From positions 3,926,001 to 3,990,000 of the forward strand of contig NZ_CP087719.1 of NCBI RefSeq assembly GCF_020991085.1: DNA of 64,000 nucleotides, in the 5' to 3' direction. The notes under the pieces were generated by a model that saw only the letters and a program-made list of their open reading frames with translations, ran no database searches and was not told the origin of the DNA. Of the stretch, positions 25,660-38,204 are shown in pieces (position 1 is the stretch's first letter; the number at the start of each line of letters is the position of its first letter). Made by a program: the position numbers and the translations under genes. The DNA comes from Roseomonas sp. OT10 (GTDB lineage Bacteria; Pseudomonadota; Alphaproteobacteria; Acetobacterales; Acetobacteraceae).

Positions 25660-26104
25660 TCATGGGGAAATCTGCCGAAGAACCATCACCAGATCCGGGC
25701 CCCCTCCGCTGGTTCGCCTCATACCGTGCACCGCACCGGGAGGCGCCGCTGTCGAATCCAGGATAAAAGAAGGCACAGGCTGCAGCGGTCGTGGCGAATG
25801 GTGTTGTTGCCCTGACCTTGCTCCGGCATCGTGACCGAGGCAGCGACTGAAAATGATGTCATGCTCCGCGGTGGTCCTTCGACCATCGTGGCGGCCATGG
25901 ATAAAGCAGTAAATTTATTGCATCAGGCAAAGGACCGGAAATTCGCCGAAAGGCATGATTTTTCCACCACCATGCTCAATGAATCCCAATCAAACCCAGC
26001 TTTACGGGACTTGTCTTTGAAATAGACGACACCGAAACGGGTTTGTTTTCGCAAACAAGCGAAATAGTCTACGTTCGGGCTGCGCAACCGGGGGCCCGAT
26101 CTGA
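25660..26104 (+). promoter_or_regulatory. AT-richer upstream region of the cas operon
   Basis: About 440 bp, clearly lower in GC than the rest of the window, especially 25860-26070. I see no reliable gene in it. A stem-loop TTGTTT-TCGC-AAACAA lies at 26043-26058, about 50 bp before cas3, and could be an operator or part of the 5' leader of the cas mRNA. The cas promoter is presumably in this stretch. Confidence 0.45.
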
Positions 26105-28360
26105 ATGCCTGTGTATGCTCATTCGGTCAAAGGCCAGTCGCCAGAAAGCTGGGAACAGCTTTCCGACCATCTCGAGGAGGTCGCCGATCTCGCTGCATGC
26201 TTTGCGGCGCCATTCGGCTGGTCCCCTATGGGCCGCGTGGCGGGCCTGTTGCACGACATCGGTAAGGTCTCCGCCGCCTATCAAACCTACATCGCGGCCC
26301 CGCCCCGCTCCGGGCGCAAAGGACCGGACCATTCGACGGCCGGGGCGAGGGAGGCCTTGGCCGCCTATCCGAAGGCAGGTGGCCCGCTGCTTGCGGGGAT
26401 CATCGCAGGGCACCATGCCGGCCTCCAGGATGGCAGGACGCTACGGGAGGGGCGGCTGAGCCCCGACCATTCCCTGGAGGCCTATGATGGATGGCAGGCG
26501 CATGCCGGTCCCTTGCCGCCTGCCCGGGACATGGCGCCGCCGGCCGGCTTCCGGCCCTCCCGGCATCCCGGCTTCTCCCAGGCATTCCTGACGCGGATGC
26601 TGTTCTCGTGCCTGGTGGATGCCGATTTCCTGGCGACGGAAGCCTTTTTTGCCCGGACCAGGGGCGAGGCCCCGCACCGCGGCGGCCATACCCCGCTGGA
26701 CACGCTCCGCCAGCGCCTCGACGCGTCCCTGGCGGCCCTGCCGCCGACGGGAGCGCCCGAGGTCATCGCGTTGCGGCAACGGGTGCTGGAGCATGCGCGG
26801 GAGAAGGCCGCACTGGCACCGGGCCTCTTCACCCTCACCGTGCCCACCGGCGGCGGCAAGACGCTGACCTCGCTCGCCTTCGCTCTGGAGCATGCGCGGC
26901 GGCACGGGCTGCGGCGCGTGGTCTATGTGGTGCCGTTCACCGCCATCATCGAACAGACCGTCGACGTGTTCCGCAACGCCCTGGACACGCAGGACGACGT
27001 GCTGGAGCACCATTCCGGCGTCGACTGGTCGGGCGCGGAATCGGAGGAGGGAACGGAGCCGGACAGCCTCACCCGGCTGCGGCGCGCGGCGGAGAACTGG
27101 GATGCGCCGATCGTCGTCACCACCGCGGTGCAGTTCTTTGAGAGCCTCTTCGCCAGCCGCACCGCCCGCTGTCGCAAGCTGCACAACCTGACCAGGGCGG
27201 TGATCGTGCTGGACGAGGCGCAGACCCTGCCGCTGCCGGTGCTGCGCCCCTGCATGGCGGCACTGGAGGAGCTGGCGTGCAACTATGGCAGCAGCGTCGT
27301 GCTCTGCACCGCCACCCAGCCCGCGCTGCGGCGGACAGACGGCTTCGAGGATGGATTCTGTCTCGATGACACGCGCGAGCTGGCCCCGGACCCCCGCGCC
27401 CTCTACGCCGCGCTGAAGCGCGTTCGGGTGGAGGTGGCGCCGCAGCCCGTCCCCGACGCCGCGATCGCCGCACGCTTCGCGGGCCAGCCGCAGATGCTGT
27501 GCATCGTCAACAGCCGGGCGCATGCCGCGGCGCTGTACGGGACCATCCGCGGACTGCCCGGGGCGATGCATCTCAGCACGCTGATGTGCGCGAAACACCG
27601 GCGCCAGGTGCTCGCCGAGGCACGGGAGCGGCTGCGTGGTGGGGAGCCGGTGCGGCTGGTCTCCACCAGCCTGATCGAGGCGGGGGTGGACATCTCGCTG
27701 CCCGAGGTCTGGCGCGCCGCGGCGGGGCTGGATTCCATCGCCCAGGCGGCAGGCCGCTGCAACCGGCACGGAGAGCTGGCGGCCGGTCGGGTGGTGGTGT
27801 TCACGCCGCAGGAGGACAAGGTGCCGCACAGCCTGAAACAGTTCCGGCAGGCAGCGCAGGGCGTTCTGGGACACACGGAGGATCCACTGGGGCTGGAAGC
27901 CATCCAGGCCTATTTCCAGGCGCTGTACTGGACGCAGGGTCGCGAAGCACTGGATGCGACTGTGGTGGACGGGCATCGCGGCGTGCTGCCGGCCCTGGCC
28001 GAAACGCGCAGGACCGGCGAGTTCCCGTTCCGCAGCCTGTCCGAAGCCTTCCGGATGATCGACGAGACGATGCTGCCGGTCGTTGTCGCCTGGGATGACG
28101 AGGCTGCGGCTCTGCTGCGCAAGATCGAGGCGATGGAGCGGCCACTCTCCGCTGACCTGCGGAAGCTGCAGCCCTACACCGTGTCCGTGCCGCGGCAGGC
28201 GCGGGCACAGTGGCTTGCATCGGCGGCGTTGCGTCCGGTGCATGTCGGGCTGGGCGATACGCTGCTGACCTTCGTGGCTGAGGCGCCTTACGACCCGCAG
28301 ACGGGGTTACGGCTCGGCGATAGCGCACTGCTCCGACGAGCAGAGGAAAACATATGGTGA
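26105..28360 (+). CDS. cas3: CRISPR-associated nuclease-helicase Cas3 (type I-C)
   Basis: A 751-residue fusion of HD nuclease and superfamily-2 helicase that is recruited by Cascade and degrades the target DNA strand. HD domain: HLEEVADLA, GLLHDIGKVSAAYQ, DHSTAGA and IAGHHAGL in the first ~110 residues. Helicase: TVPTGGGKTLTSL (Walker A, ~247), VLDEAQTLPLPVL (motif II, ~369), STSLIEAGVDI (motif V, ~519) and QAAGRCNRHG (motif VI, ~547), with the Cas3 C-terminal domain at the end. All catalytic motifs are present, so it should be active. First gene of the type I-C operon; 173 bp precede the next leader ORF. Confidence 0.96.
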   Translation: MPVYAHSVKGQSPESWEQLSDHLEEVADLAACFAAPFGWSPMGRVAGLLHDIGKVSAAYQTYIAAPPRSGRKGPDHSTAGAREALAAYPKAGGPLLAGIIAGHHAGLQDGRTLREGRLSPDHSLEAYDGWQAHAGPLPPARDMAPPAGFRPSRHPGFSQAFLTRMLFSCLVDADFLATEAFFARTRGEAPHRGGHTPLDTLRQRLDASLAALPPTGAPEVIALRQRVLEHAREKAALAPGLFTLTVPTGGGKTLTSLAFALEHARRHGLRRVVYVVPFTAIIEQTVDVFRNALDTQDDVLEHHSGVDWSGAESEEGTEPDSLTRLRRAAENWDAPIVVTTAVQFFESLFASRTARCRKLHNLTRAVIVLDEAQTLPLPVLRPCMAALEELACNYGSSVVLCTATQPALRRTDGFEDGFCLDDTRELAPDPRALYAALKRVRVEVAPQPVPDAAIAARFAGQPQMLCIVNSRAHAAALYGTIRGLPGAMHLSTLMCAKHRRQVLAEARERLRGGEPVRLVSTSLIEAGVDISLPEVWRAAAGLDSIAQAAGRCNRHGELAAGRVVVFTPQEDKVPHSLKQFRQAAQGVLGHTEDPLGLEAIQAYFQALYWTQGREALDATVVDGHRGVLPALAETRRTGEFPFRSLSEAFRMIDETMLPVVVAWDDEAAALLRKIEAMERPLSADLRKLQPYTVSVPRQARAQWLASAALRPVHVGLGDTLLTFVAEAPYDPQTGLRLGDSALLRRAEENIW

Positions 28361-28533
28361 GACTTTGTCCAGGGCCATAATTCAGCACTTAGGCGGTACC
28401 ATCTTATTTTAGAAGTATCGTCTGCCGAACATCTTCAACCTGACGCAAGAAGCTTTACCATTATCTGCGGAAACTGACGCGAATCGACCCAACGCCTTCG
28501 CATTTCGGACGCACAGCAGGTCGGGAGGAAGAT
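28361..28533 (+). promoter_or_regulatory. Unusual gap within the cas operon (possible second promoter)
   Basis: A 173-bp AT-richer gap between cas3 and the leader ORF before cas5c, in an operon whose other junctions overlap or are within about 11 bp. TCTTATTTTAGAAG near 28401 is a candidate -10 region. A separate promoter for the Cascade and adaptation genes would explain the gap. GGGAGGAA at 28523-28530 is the strong ribosome binding site of the leader ORF. Confidence 0.35.
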
Positions 28534-28560
28534 ATGTTGCTTTCTTTGCACTCGGCGTGA
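28534..28560 (+). promoter_or_regulatory. Eight-codon leader ORF overlapping the cas5c start
   Basis: ATG at 28534 starts an ORF encoding MLLSLHSA. It is preceded at three bases by GGGAGGAA, the best Shine-Dalgarno in this operon. Its TGA stop (28558-28560) overlaps the cas5c GTG start (28557-28559) as GTGA. The cas5c GTG has no Shine-Dalgarno of its own. The arrangement suggests that ribosomes load at the leader ORF and reinitiate on cas5c, as with the GTGA coupling seen again between cas5c and cas8c. Confidence 0.6.
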
Positions 28561-29234
28561 GCTTCGGCGTCCGGCTGCACGTCTGGGGCGACCGCGCCTG
28601 CTTCTCCCGTCCGGAGATGAAGGTCGAGCGTGTTTCCTACGATGTCATCACCCCTTCCGCCGCACGCGGCATCCTGGAGGCGATCCACTGGAAGCCGGCC
28701 ATCCGCTGGGTGGTGGATCGGCTCCACGTCCTGCGCCCGATCCGCTTCCAGTCCTTCCGCCGCAACGAGGTGTCCAGCAAGATCCCCGGCCCCACTGCGG
28801 AACGCGCCATGCGGGCGGGTTCCGTCGCCGGGCTGGGGATGGTGATGGAGGAGGTGCGGCAGCAGCGCGCCGCCACCCTGCTCGTCGACGTCGCTTATGT
28901 CATCGAGGCGCATTTCGTCATGACGCCGCGCGCGGGCGCCGAGGACACGCCGGCCAAGCACCTGTCGATGTTCAACCGGCGCGCCGAGGCCGGCCAGTGC
29001 TTCCATCGTCCCTGCCTCGGCACGCGGGAGTTCGCCGCAGAGTTCGCGTTGCTCCCGCCCGGGGCCCCGCTGCCGGCGAGCACCCTGCCGCCGGACCAGC
29101 GCGACCGCGACCTGGGCTGGATGCTGCACGACATCGATCACGGGGCGGACGCGGTCTCGCGCTTCTTCCGGGCGCGGATGCAGGACGGGGTGGTGAATGT
29201 GCGTGCCTGCCTGGAGGAGGGCAGCGCGACGTGA
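28557..29234 (+). CDS. cas5c: Cas5c (Cas5d), pre-crRNA endoribonuclease and Cascade subunit
   Basis: A 225-residue RAMP protein. In type I-C systems, which lack Cas6, Cas5 cuts the repeat and stays bound to the crRNA 5' handle. The N-terminus GVRLHVWGDRACFSRPEMKVERVSYDVITPSAARGILEAIHWKP is typical of the family, and HVLRPIRFQSFRRNEV follows. The GTG at 28557 is chosen by homology of these first residues; it overlaps a leader ORF stop. Its own stop overlaps the GTG of cas8c. Confidence 0.94.
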   Translation: MSFGVRLHVWGDRACFSRPEMKVERVSYDVITPSAARGILEAIHWKPAIRWVVDRLHVLRPIRFQSFRRNEVSSKIPGPTAERAMRAGSVAGLGMVMEEVRQQRAATLLVDVAYVIEAHFVMTPRAGAEDTPAKHLSMFNRRAEAGQCFHRPCLGTREFAAEFALLPPGAPLPASTLPPDQRDRDLGWMLHDIDHGADAVSRFFRARMQDGVVNVRACLEEGSAT

Positions 29235-31021
29235 CCATCCTCCAGTCGCTCGACCGCTACTACGACCGCATGGCTGCGCGGGGAGAGGCGGAAGCGCCCG
29301 GCTACTCCCGCGAGAAGATCGGCTTTGCCATCGTGCTGTCCCCGGAGGGCAAGCCAGCGGCGCGGCTGGACCTGCGCCAGCAGGCCGGCAGAAAGCTGCT
29401 GCCCCGCCTGATGGAGGTGCCGGCCGCCGTCAAGCGGACGGCGGGCATCTTGCCCAACCTGCTCTGGGACAAGAGCGCCTATGTGCTTGGCCGGACCGCC
29501 GGCGAGGGACGCCGCACGGCCGAGGAGCATGCGGCCTTCCGCAAGCTGCATCTGGACCTGCTGGCGGACACGAAGGATCCGGGTCTGCTGGCGCTGCGCC
29601 GCTTCCTGGAGGCCTGGCAGTCGGAACACTTCGACGCCCCGCCTTTCGAGGCGGAGATGCTGGACGCCAACCTGGTTTTCGCGCTGGAGGGCGAGCACCG
29701 CTACCTGCATGAACGGGTGGCCGCGCGCGCCCTGGTCGCGGCGCGCGCGGGCGGCGAGGGAAAGCGCGCCTTTTGTCTGGTCTCCGGCGTGGAGGCGCCG
29801 ATCACGCGGCTGCATCCGACCATCAAGGGGGTGGAAGGCGCGCAGAGTTCCGGCGCGGCGCTGGTCTCCTTCAACCTCGAAGCCTTCAGCTCCTACGGCC
29901 AGGAGCAGGGCGCGAATGCTCCGACCTCGCAGGTCATCGCCTTCCGCTACGGCGCTGCGCTGAACCGCATGCTGGATCGGGGCAGCCGCAACCGCCTGCC
30001 GCGCCCGATCGGCGACACCACCGTGGTGTTCTGGGCCGATGCCTCGGGCGTCGGCGAGGTGGCGGCGGAGGCCGCCGAGAGCGCCTTCGATACGCTGTTC
30101 AACCCGCCCGCCCCGGAAGGCGACACGGCGCGCGACGGCGAGGAGGCCGCGAAGCTGCGTGCCCTTCTCGCCGCGCTGCATGAGGGCCGCCCGCTGCGCG
30201 ACGCCGACCCGAAGCTTGCCGAGGGCGTGCGCTTCCACATCCTGGGCCTCGCACCCAATGCCGCGCGGCTTTCCGTGCGCTTCTGGCTGTCGGACGACTT
30301 CGCCATCTTCGCCCGCCGGCTGGCCGACCACTACGCGGCGCTGACGATCGAGCCGCCGCCCTGGCGAGCGCTGCCGCCCTCGGTGAACCGGTTGCTGGTG
30401 AAGACCGTCGCCTTGCAGGAGAAGTTCGACAACATCCCGCCCCTGCTCGCCGGGGAGGTGACGCGCGCCATCCTCGCCGGCACGCCCTATCCGCGCAGCC
30501 TGCTCGCCGCCGCCATCATGCGTCTGCGCGCGGGCGACGATGCCGGCACCGGCTGGCACGCCGCCGCGATCCGCGCCGTGCTCGCCTCGCACCACCGAAA
30601 GGAACCGCCGCCCGTGAGCCTCGACCGGGAGAATGCCAGTCCGGCCTATCAGCTCGGCCGACTCTTCGCGATGGCCGAGATCGCCCAGCGTGTCTCGCTG
30701 GGCACGGTGAACGCCACCATCCGCGACCGCTACTTCGGCGCCGCCTCCGCCACGCCGGCCAGCGTCTTCCCGCTGCTGCTGCGCGGAGTGCAGAACCATC
30801 TCGGCCGGCTGCGCAAGGAGGGCAAGGGCGGCTGGATCGAGAAGGAGATCGACCAGATCTTCGCGCAGCTCCCGCCCTCGCTGCCGCGCTCGCTCGCGCT
30901 GGAGAAGCAGGGGGAGTTTGCCATCGGCTACTACCACCAGCGCAGCGCGCGCATCGGCAGCAGGTCCGCCGTGCAGACCGCGGACGAGGATGAGAGCAAG
31001 AAAGGCCATACCGATGAGTGA
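29231..31021 (+). CDS. cas8c: Cas8c (Csd1), Cascade large subunit
   Basis: A 596-residue large subunit that recognises the PAM and recruits Cas3. TILQSLDRYYDRMAARGEAEAPGYS at the N-terminus is the family's standard opening. The C-terminal region carries SLDRENASPAYQLGRLFAMAEIAQ and TIRDRYFGAASATPASVFPLLLRGVQNHL, as in the Csd1 family. GTG start at 29231, overlapping the cas5c stop by 4 bp. An internal GTG with its own Shine-Dalgarno at 30614 probably makes the small subunit Cas11c from the same gene. The 3' end overlaps cas7c by 8 bp. Confidence 0.94.
   Translation: MTILQSLDRYYDRMAARGEAEAPGYSREKIGFAIVLSPEGKPAARLDLRQQAGRKLLPRLMEVPAAVKRTAGILPNLLWDKSAYVLGRTAGEGRRTAEEHAAFRKLHLDLLADTKDPGLLALRRFLEAWQSEHFDAPPFEAEMLDANLVFALEGEHRYLHERVAARALVAARAGGEGKRAFCLVSGVEAPITRLHPTIKGVEGAQSSGAALVSFNLEAFSSYGQEQGANAPTSQVIAFRYGAALNRMLDRGSRNRLPRPIGDTTVVFWADASGVGEVAAEAAESAFDTLFNPPAPEGDTARDGEEAAKLRALLAALHEGRPLRDADPKLAEGVRFHILGLAPNAARLSVRFWLSDDFAIFARRLADHYAALTIEPPPWRALPPSVNRLLVKTVALQEKFDNIPPLLAGEVTRAILAGTPYPRSLLAAAIMRLRAGDDAGTGWHAAAIRAVLASHHRKEPPPVSLDRENASPAYQLGRLFAMAEIAQRVSLGTVNATIRDRYFGAASATPASVFPLLLRGVQNHLGRLRKEGKGGWIEKEIDQIFAQLPPSLPRSLALEKQGEFAIGYYHQRSARIGSRSAVQTADEDESKKGHTDE
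30614..31021 (+). CDS. cas11c: Candidate Cas11c small subunit, internal start within cas8c
   Basis: In type I-C systems the small subunit is known to be translated from inside cas8c. Here an in-frame GTG at 30614 (Cas8c residue 462) is preceded by AAAGGAA with a 9-nt spacing. It would give a 135-residue protein beginning VSLDRENASPAYQLGRLF, helical and basic as expected. Another in-frame ATG at 30518 has no Shine-Dalgarno and is the weaker candidate. Inferred role: lines the Cascade belly and stabilises the non-target strand. Confidence 0.6.
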   Translation: MSLDRENASPAYQLGRLFAMAEIAQRVSLGTVNATIRDRYFGAASATPASVFPLLLRGVQNHLGRLRKEGKGGWIEKEIDQIFAQLPPSLPRSLALEKQGEFAIGYYHQRSARIGSRSAVQTADEDESKKGHTDE

Positions 31022-31952
31022 GACGGCCGCGCTGACCCGCCGGCACGAGTTTGTGCTGTTCTTCGACGTCACCAACGGCAACCCGAACGGCGACCCGGAT
31101 GCGGGCAACCTGCCGCGCCTCGATCCCGAGACCAACCGCGGCCTGGTGTCGGACGTCGCGCTGAAGCGCAAGCTGCGCAACTATGTGGCACTCGCCCGGG
31201 GCGACCGTCCGGGGCACGAGATCTACATGCGCGACGGCGCCACGCTGAACCTCGAGCACAAGCGCGCCTGGGCCGCCGTGATGCCGGAGGTGACCAAGGC
31301 CGACGAGCAGAAGAAGCTGCCGAAGGACGAGGCCAGGGCCCAGGCCCTGACGCGATGGATGTGCGCGAATTTCTGGGACATCCGCAGCTTCGGCGCGGTG
31401 ATGACCACGGGGGTCAATGCCGGGCAGGTGCGCGGGCCCGTGCAGCTCACCTTCGCCACCTCGGTCGAGCCGGTGCTGCCGCTGGAGATTTCCATCACCC
31501 GCCTCGCCGCCACCACCGAGAAGGATGCGGAGGAGAAGGGCGGCCGCACCATGGGCCGCAAGCACATCATCCCCTATGGCCTCTACCGCGCGCACGGCTT
31601 CGTCTCCGCGCCGCTCGCCTCGCATCCGGTCAAGGGCACGGGCTTCTCCGAAGCCGATCTCGACCTGCTGTTCGAGGGTCTGACGCAGATGTTCGAGCAT
31701 GACCGCTCCGCCGCCCGTGGCGAGATGGCCATGCGCCGGCTGGTGGTGTTCCGGCACGCCACGGCGCTGGGCAATGCGCGGGCCAGCGAACTCTTCGACC
31801 GGGTGCGCTGCTGGCGCCGCAAGGGGGACAGCCGCCACCCCGTGGGCGCGGAGGCGATCGACAACTGGCCTGCCGCTCGCAGCTTCGCCGACTACGACAT
31901 CACCGTCGATCGCGATGGGCTGCCGGAAGGGGTGGAAGTGATCGAACGTTGA
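31014..31952 (+). CDS. cas7c: Cas7c (Csd2), Cascade backbone subunit
   Basis: A 312-residue RAMP protein that polymerises along the crRNA spacer. The opening RRHEFVLFFDVTNGNPNGDPDAGNLPRLDPETNRGLVSDVALKRKLRNYV is the hallmark of Csd2, with IRSFGAVMTTGVNAGQVRGPVQLTFATSVEPV following. The ATG at 31014 lies 8 bp inside cas8c. The stop is followed after 10 bp by cas4. Confidence 0.95.
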   Translation: MSETAALTRRHEFVLFFDVTNGNPNGDPDAGNLPRLDPETNRGLVSDVALKRKLRNYVALARGDRPGHEIYMRDGATLNLEHKRAWAAVMPEVTKADEQKKLPKDEARAQALTRWMCANFWDIRSFGAVMTTGVNAGQVRGPVQLTFATSVEPVLPLEISITRLAATTEKDAEEKGGRTMGRKHIIPYGLYRAHGFVSAPLASHPVKGTGFSEADLDLLFEGLTQMFEHDRSAARGEMAMRRLVVFRHATALGNARASELFDRVRCWRRKGDSRHPVGAEAIDNWPAARSFADYDITVDRDGLPEGVEVIER

Positions 31953-31962
31953 GTTCGGCTCC

Positions 31963-32604
31963 GTGCTCGCGCCCAGCCCGGAGGCCGAGGATGGGCTGAT
32001 CCCGCTCTCGGCCTTGCAGCACCAGCTTTTCTGCCCGCGGCAATGCGCGCTGATCCATGTGGAGCAGCTATGGGCGGAGGATGCTGCCACCGCCGAGGGC
32101 AGGCTGCTGCACGACCGCGTGGACGCCGGCAGGGGCGAGACCCGCCCCGGCCTTCGGATCGCGCGCGGCATCGCCCTGCGCTCCCTGGCGCTGGGCGTGG
32201 TGGGCAAGGCGGATACGGTGGAGTTCCGCGGCCGTCCGCCGCAGCCCTACCCGGTCGAGTACAAGCGCGGCCGCCCCAAGGCGCATCGCGCCGACGAGGT
32301 GCAGCTTTGCGCCCAGGCACTTTGCCTGGAGGAGATGTTCGGCACCGCCGTTCCCGAGGGTGCGCTGTTCTACGGCCAGACCCGACGCCGGGTGGTGGTG
32401 CGCTTCGACGAAGCGCTGCGGGCGCTGACCGCCGCCACGGCGGAGACGGCGCGGGCGAACATCCTGGCGGGCGTGACGCCGCCGCCCGTGCTGCAACCCG
32501 GTTGCCAGCGTTGCTCGATGATCGACCTGTGCCAGCCCGGCCGCCTGGAGAAGCCGCCGAAGGTGGCCAGCTGGCTCGCGCAGCAACTGGTGGCGGAGGA
32601 ATGA
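31963..32604 (+). CDS. cas4: Cas4 exonuclease
   Basis: A 213-residue PD-(D/E)xK nuclease with an iron-sulfur cluster that trims and PAM-selects prespacers together with Cas1-Cas2. An N-terminal FCPRQC pair and a C-terminal GCQRCSMIDLC group supply the cluster cysteines. The nuclease core is GKADTVEFRG and VEYKRGRPK, with QLCAQALCLEEMFG after it. GTG start at 31963 with no obvious ribosome binding site, so translation may depend on coupling to cas7c, whose stop is 10 bp upstream. Confidence 0.93.
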   Translation: MLAPSPEAEDGLIPLSALQHQLFCPRQCALIHVEQLWAEDAATAEGRLLHDRVDAGRGETRPGLRIARGIALRSLALGVVGKADTVEFRGRPPQPYPVEYKRGRPKAHRADEVQLCAQALCLEEMFGTAVPEGALFYGQTRRRVVVRFDEALRALTAATAETARANILAGVTPPPVLQPGCQRCSMIDLCQPGRLEKPPKVASWLAQQLVAEE

Positions 32605-32608
32605 TCCG

Positions 32609-33649
32609 ATGCGACGCATGCTGAACACGATCTACGTGACGCGCGATGCTGCCTGGCTGCGCAAGGACGGTGCCAACCTGGTGGTCGAGGTGGAGGGCCA
32701 GGAGGTCGGCCGCGCGCCGCTCCACATGCTGGAGGGGCTGGTCACCTTCGGACGCCCCGGCCTCTCCCCCGCGCTGATGGCGGCCTGTGCGGAAGGCGGC
32801 ATCGCCATGTCCTGCCTTGATCCGAACGGGCGGTTCCTGGCTCGGATCGAGGGCTCGCGCAGCGGCAACGTGCTGCTCCGTCGCACGCAGTACCGGCTGG
32901 CCGACGATGTGGTGCGGGCCGTGCCGGTGGTACGCGGGATGGTCGCCGCCAAGGTGGCGAACCAGCGCACCGTGCTGCTACGGGCGCTGCGCGACCATGG
33001 CGCGGGCATGGACGCGCCGGCGCGGGGGGCCCTGGAGCTTTGCGCCGCACGGCTTCTGGACCAGGCACGGCGTATCCTGCTGGCGGCGGAGATCGACCTG
33101 CTGCGCGGATTGGAGGGCGAGGCAGCGGCCCTCTACTTCGGTGTCTTCGGGCATCTCGTCCGGGCGGCTGATCCCGTCATGGGCTTCACCACGCGCTCGC
33201 GGCGGCCGCCGCTGGACCGGATGAACGCGCTGCTCTCCTTCCTCTATGCGATGCTGGGGCATGACTGTCGCGCCGCGTTGGAGGCGCATGGGCTGGACCC
33301 GCAGGTCGGCTTCCTTCACCGCGACCGGCCGGGCCGCGCCGGGCTGGCCCTGGACCTGATGGAGGAGCTGCGGCCGGTGCTGGCGGATCGGCTGGCGCTG
33401 AGTCTGGTCAACCGCGGGCAGATGCGGGGCGGCGATTTCATCATCGAGGAGGCTGGTGGTGTGCGTCTGACCGACGAAGCCCGGAAGCAGGTGCTGGTCG
33501 CCTGGCAGGAACGCAAGCGCGACACGCTGCGGCACGGCTTTCTGGGGGAGATCGTGCCGCTGGGGCTGGTTCCATACCTGCAGGCCCAGCTCCTGGCGCG
33601 GCATCTGCGCGGGGATCTGGATGGTTATCCTGGCTTCTTCTGGAAGTAG
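32609..33649 (+). CDS. cas1: Cas1 integrase
   Basis: A 346-residue integrase that inserts new spacers at the leader end. The metal ligands can be placed: Glu in RGLEGEAAALYF (~169), His in VGFLHRDRPGRAGLALDLMEELRP (~236) and Asp in LALDLMEE (~249). MLNTIYVTRDAAWLRKDGANLVVEVEG is the subtype I-C style N-terminus. ATG four bases after the cas4 stop. Confidence 0.96.
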   Translation: MRRMLNTIYVTRDAAWLRKDGANLVVEVEGQEVGRAPLHMLEGLVTFGRPGLSPALMAACAEGGIAMSCLDPNGRFLARIEGSRSGNVLLRRTQYRLADDVVRAVPVVRGMVAAKVANQRTVLLRALRDHGAGMDAPARGALELCAARLLDQARRILLAAEIDLLRGLEGEAAALYFGVFGHLVRAADPVMGFTTRSRRPPLDRMNALLSFLYAMLGHDCRAALEAHGLDPQVGFLHRDRPGRAGLALDLMEELRPVLADRLALSLVNRGQMRGGDFIIEEAGGVRLTDEARKQVLVAWQERKRDTLRHGFLGEIVPLGLVPYLQAQLLARHLRGDLDGYPGFFWK

Positions 33650-33658
33650 GGGCATGCC

Positions 33659-33949
33659 ATGCTGATGCTGGTCACCTATGACGTCAGCACCGTCACGCCG
33701 GAAGGCCGGCGGCGGCTAAGGCGCGTGGCGCGCGCCTGTCTCGATCGTGGCCAACGGGTGCAGAATTCCGTGTTCGAATGTGACGTCGACCCAGCACAAT
33801 GGGCGACACTGCGCGCACGGCTGATCGCCGAGGCGGACCTGGAGCAGGATAGCCTCCGGTTCTACAAGCTGGGTGCATCAGGTAAAGCACGGGTGGAGCA
33901 TCTGGGCGCCAAGCCCATCCTGGACCTGGACGGGCCGTTGATCTTTTAG
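33659..33949 (+). CDS. cas2: Cas2
   Basis: A 96-residue ferredoxin-fold protein that bridges two Cas1 dimers in the adaptation complex. MLMLVTYDVSTVTPEGRRRLRRVARACLDRGQRVQNSVFEC has the conserved Asp after strand 1, and DSLRFYKLG is the fourth strand. Last cas gene; its stop is 192 bp before the first repeat. Confidence 0.96.
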   Translation: MLMLVTYDVSTVTPEGRRRLRRVARACLDRGQRVQNSVFECDVDPAQWATLRARLIAEADLEQDSLRFYKLGASGKARVEHLGAKPILDLDGPLIF

Positions 33950-34141
33950 GGCCTTCGGCGTGGCGCGAACCACAAGCGGTCACGAAAGTGCTGTGAGGAT
34001 CGCGCGCGGCCGAGGCTGCTGAATACGCCAAGGAAAACCGGCTGGCTGGGATTGCGTGTTGCGTCCAGGAGCCAGCCTTGAAGCAGGTTCGCATCCGCTT
34101 TTCTCCATCCGTTTGATATGTCAGTGCTTTTTGTGCAAGGC
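33950..34141 (+). promoter_or_regulatory. CRISPR leader
   Basis: The region between cas2 and repeat 1. The orientation is supported by position next to cas2 and by mutated repeats being at the far end. Its last ~50 bp are AT-richer (TCCGTTTGATATGTCAGTGC then a T-run), and an inverted repeat GGCTGGC (34040) / GCCAGCC (34071) lies upstream. It should hold the array promoter and the Cas1-Cas2 integration site. Confidence 0.75.
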
Positions 34142-38022
<3,881 letters not shown>

Positions 38023-38204
38023 TTCGGCGCGTAGACCATCCCGTCGAGCGCCTTGGTCACCCCCCGCGCGTGCCGGGCATCGAGGCAAACCACCGGGATC
38101 CCGAGTGCCTTGAGCGAGTGGTACAGCCAGGGCGTCAGCCGCCCTGTCTCCGGTCCCACCCGCCGCCACTCAGGGGCATGCCGGCGGAGCACCATGGCCA
38201 GCAC
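38023..38204 (-). mobile_element. IS110-family transposase fragment abutting the array
   Basis: Reading leftwards from 38204, RVGPETGRLTPWLYHSLKALG and IPVVCLDARHARG match the N-terminal RuvC-like part of IS110-family transposases. The fragment is about 60 codons and runs straight into repeat 59 at 38022 without a terminal end. It has no start context and no C-terminal catalytic domain, so it is dead. It marks the leader-distal boundary of the array. Confidence 0.7.

Noticed and set aside
25831-26025. A 64-codon ORF upstream of cas3
   Set aside because: GTG start without a ribosome binding site, no recognisable features, and it lies in the AT-rich promoter region of the cas operon.
28534-28560. 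Interpretation of the leader ORF as the true cas5c start broken by a frameshift
   Set aside because: The cas5c GTG frame already begins with the conserved first residues of the family, so no sequence is missing; reinitiation is the simpler reading.
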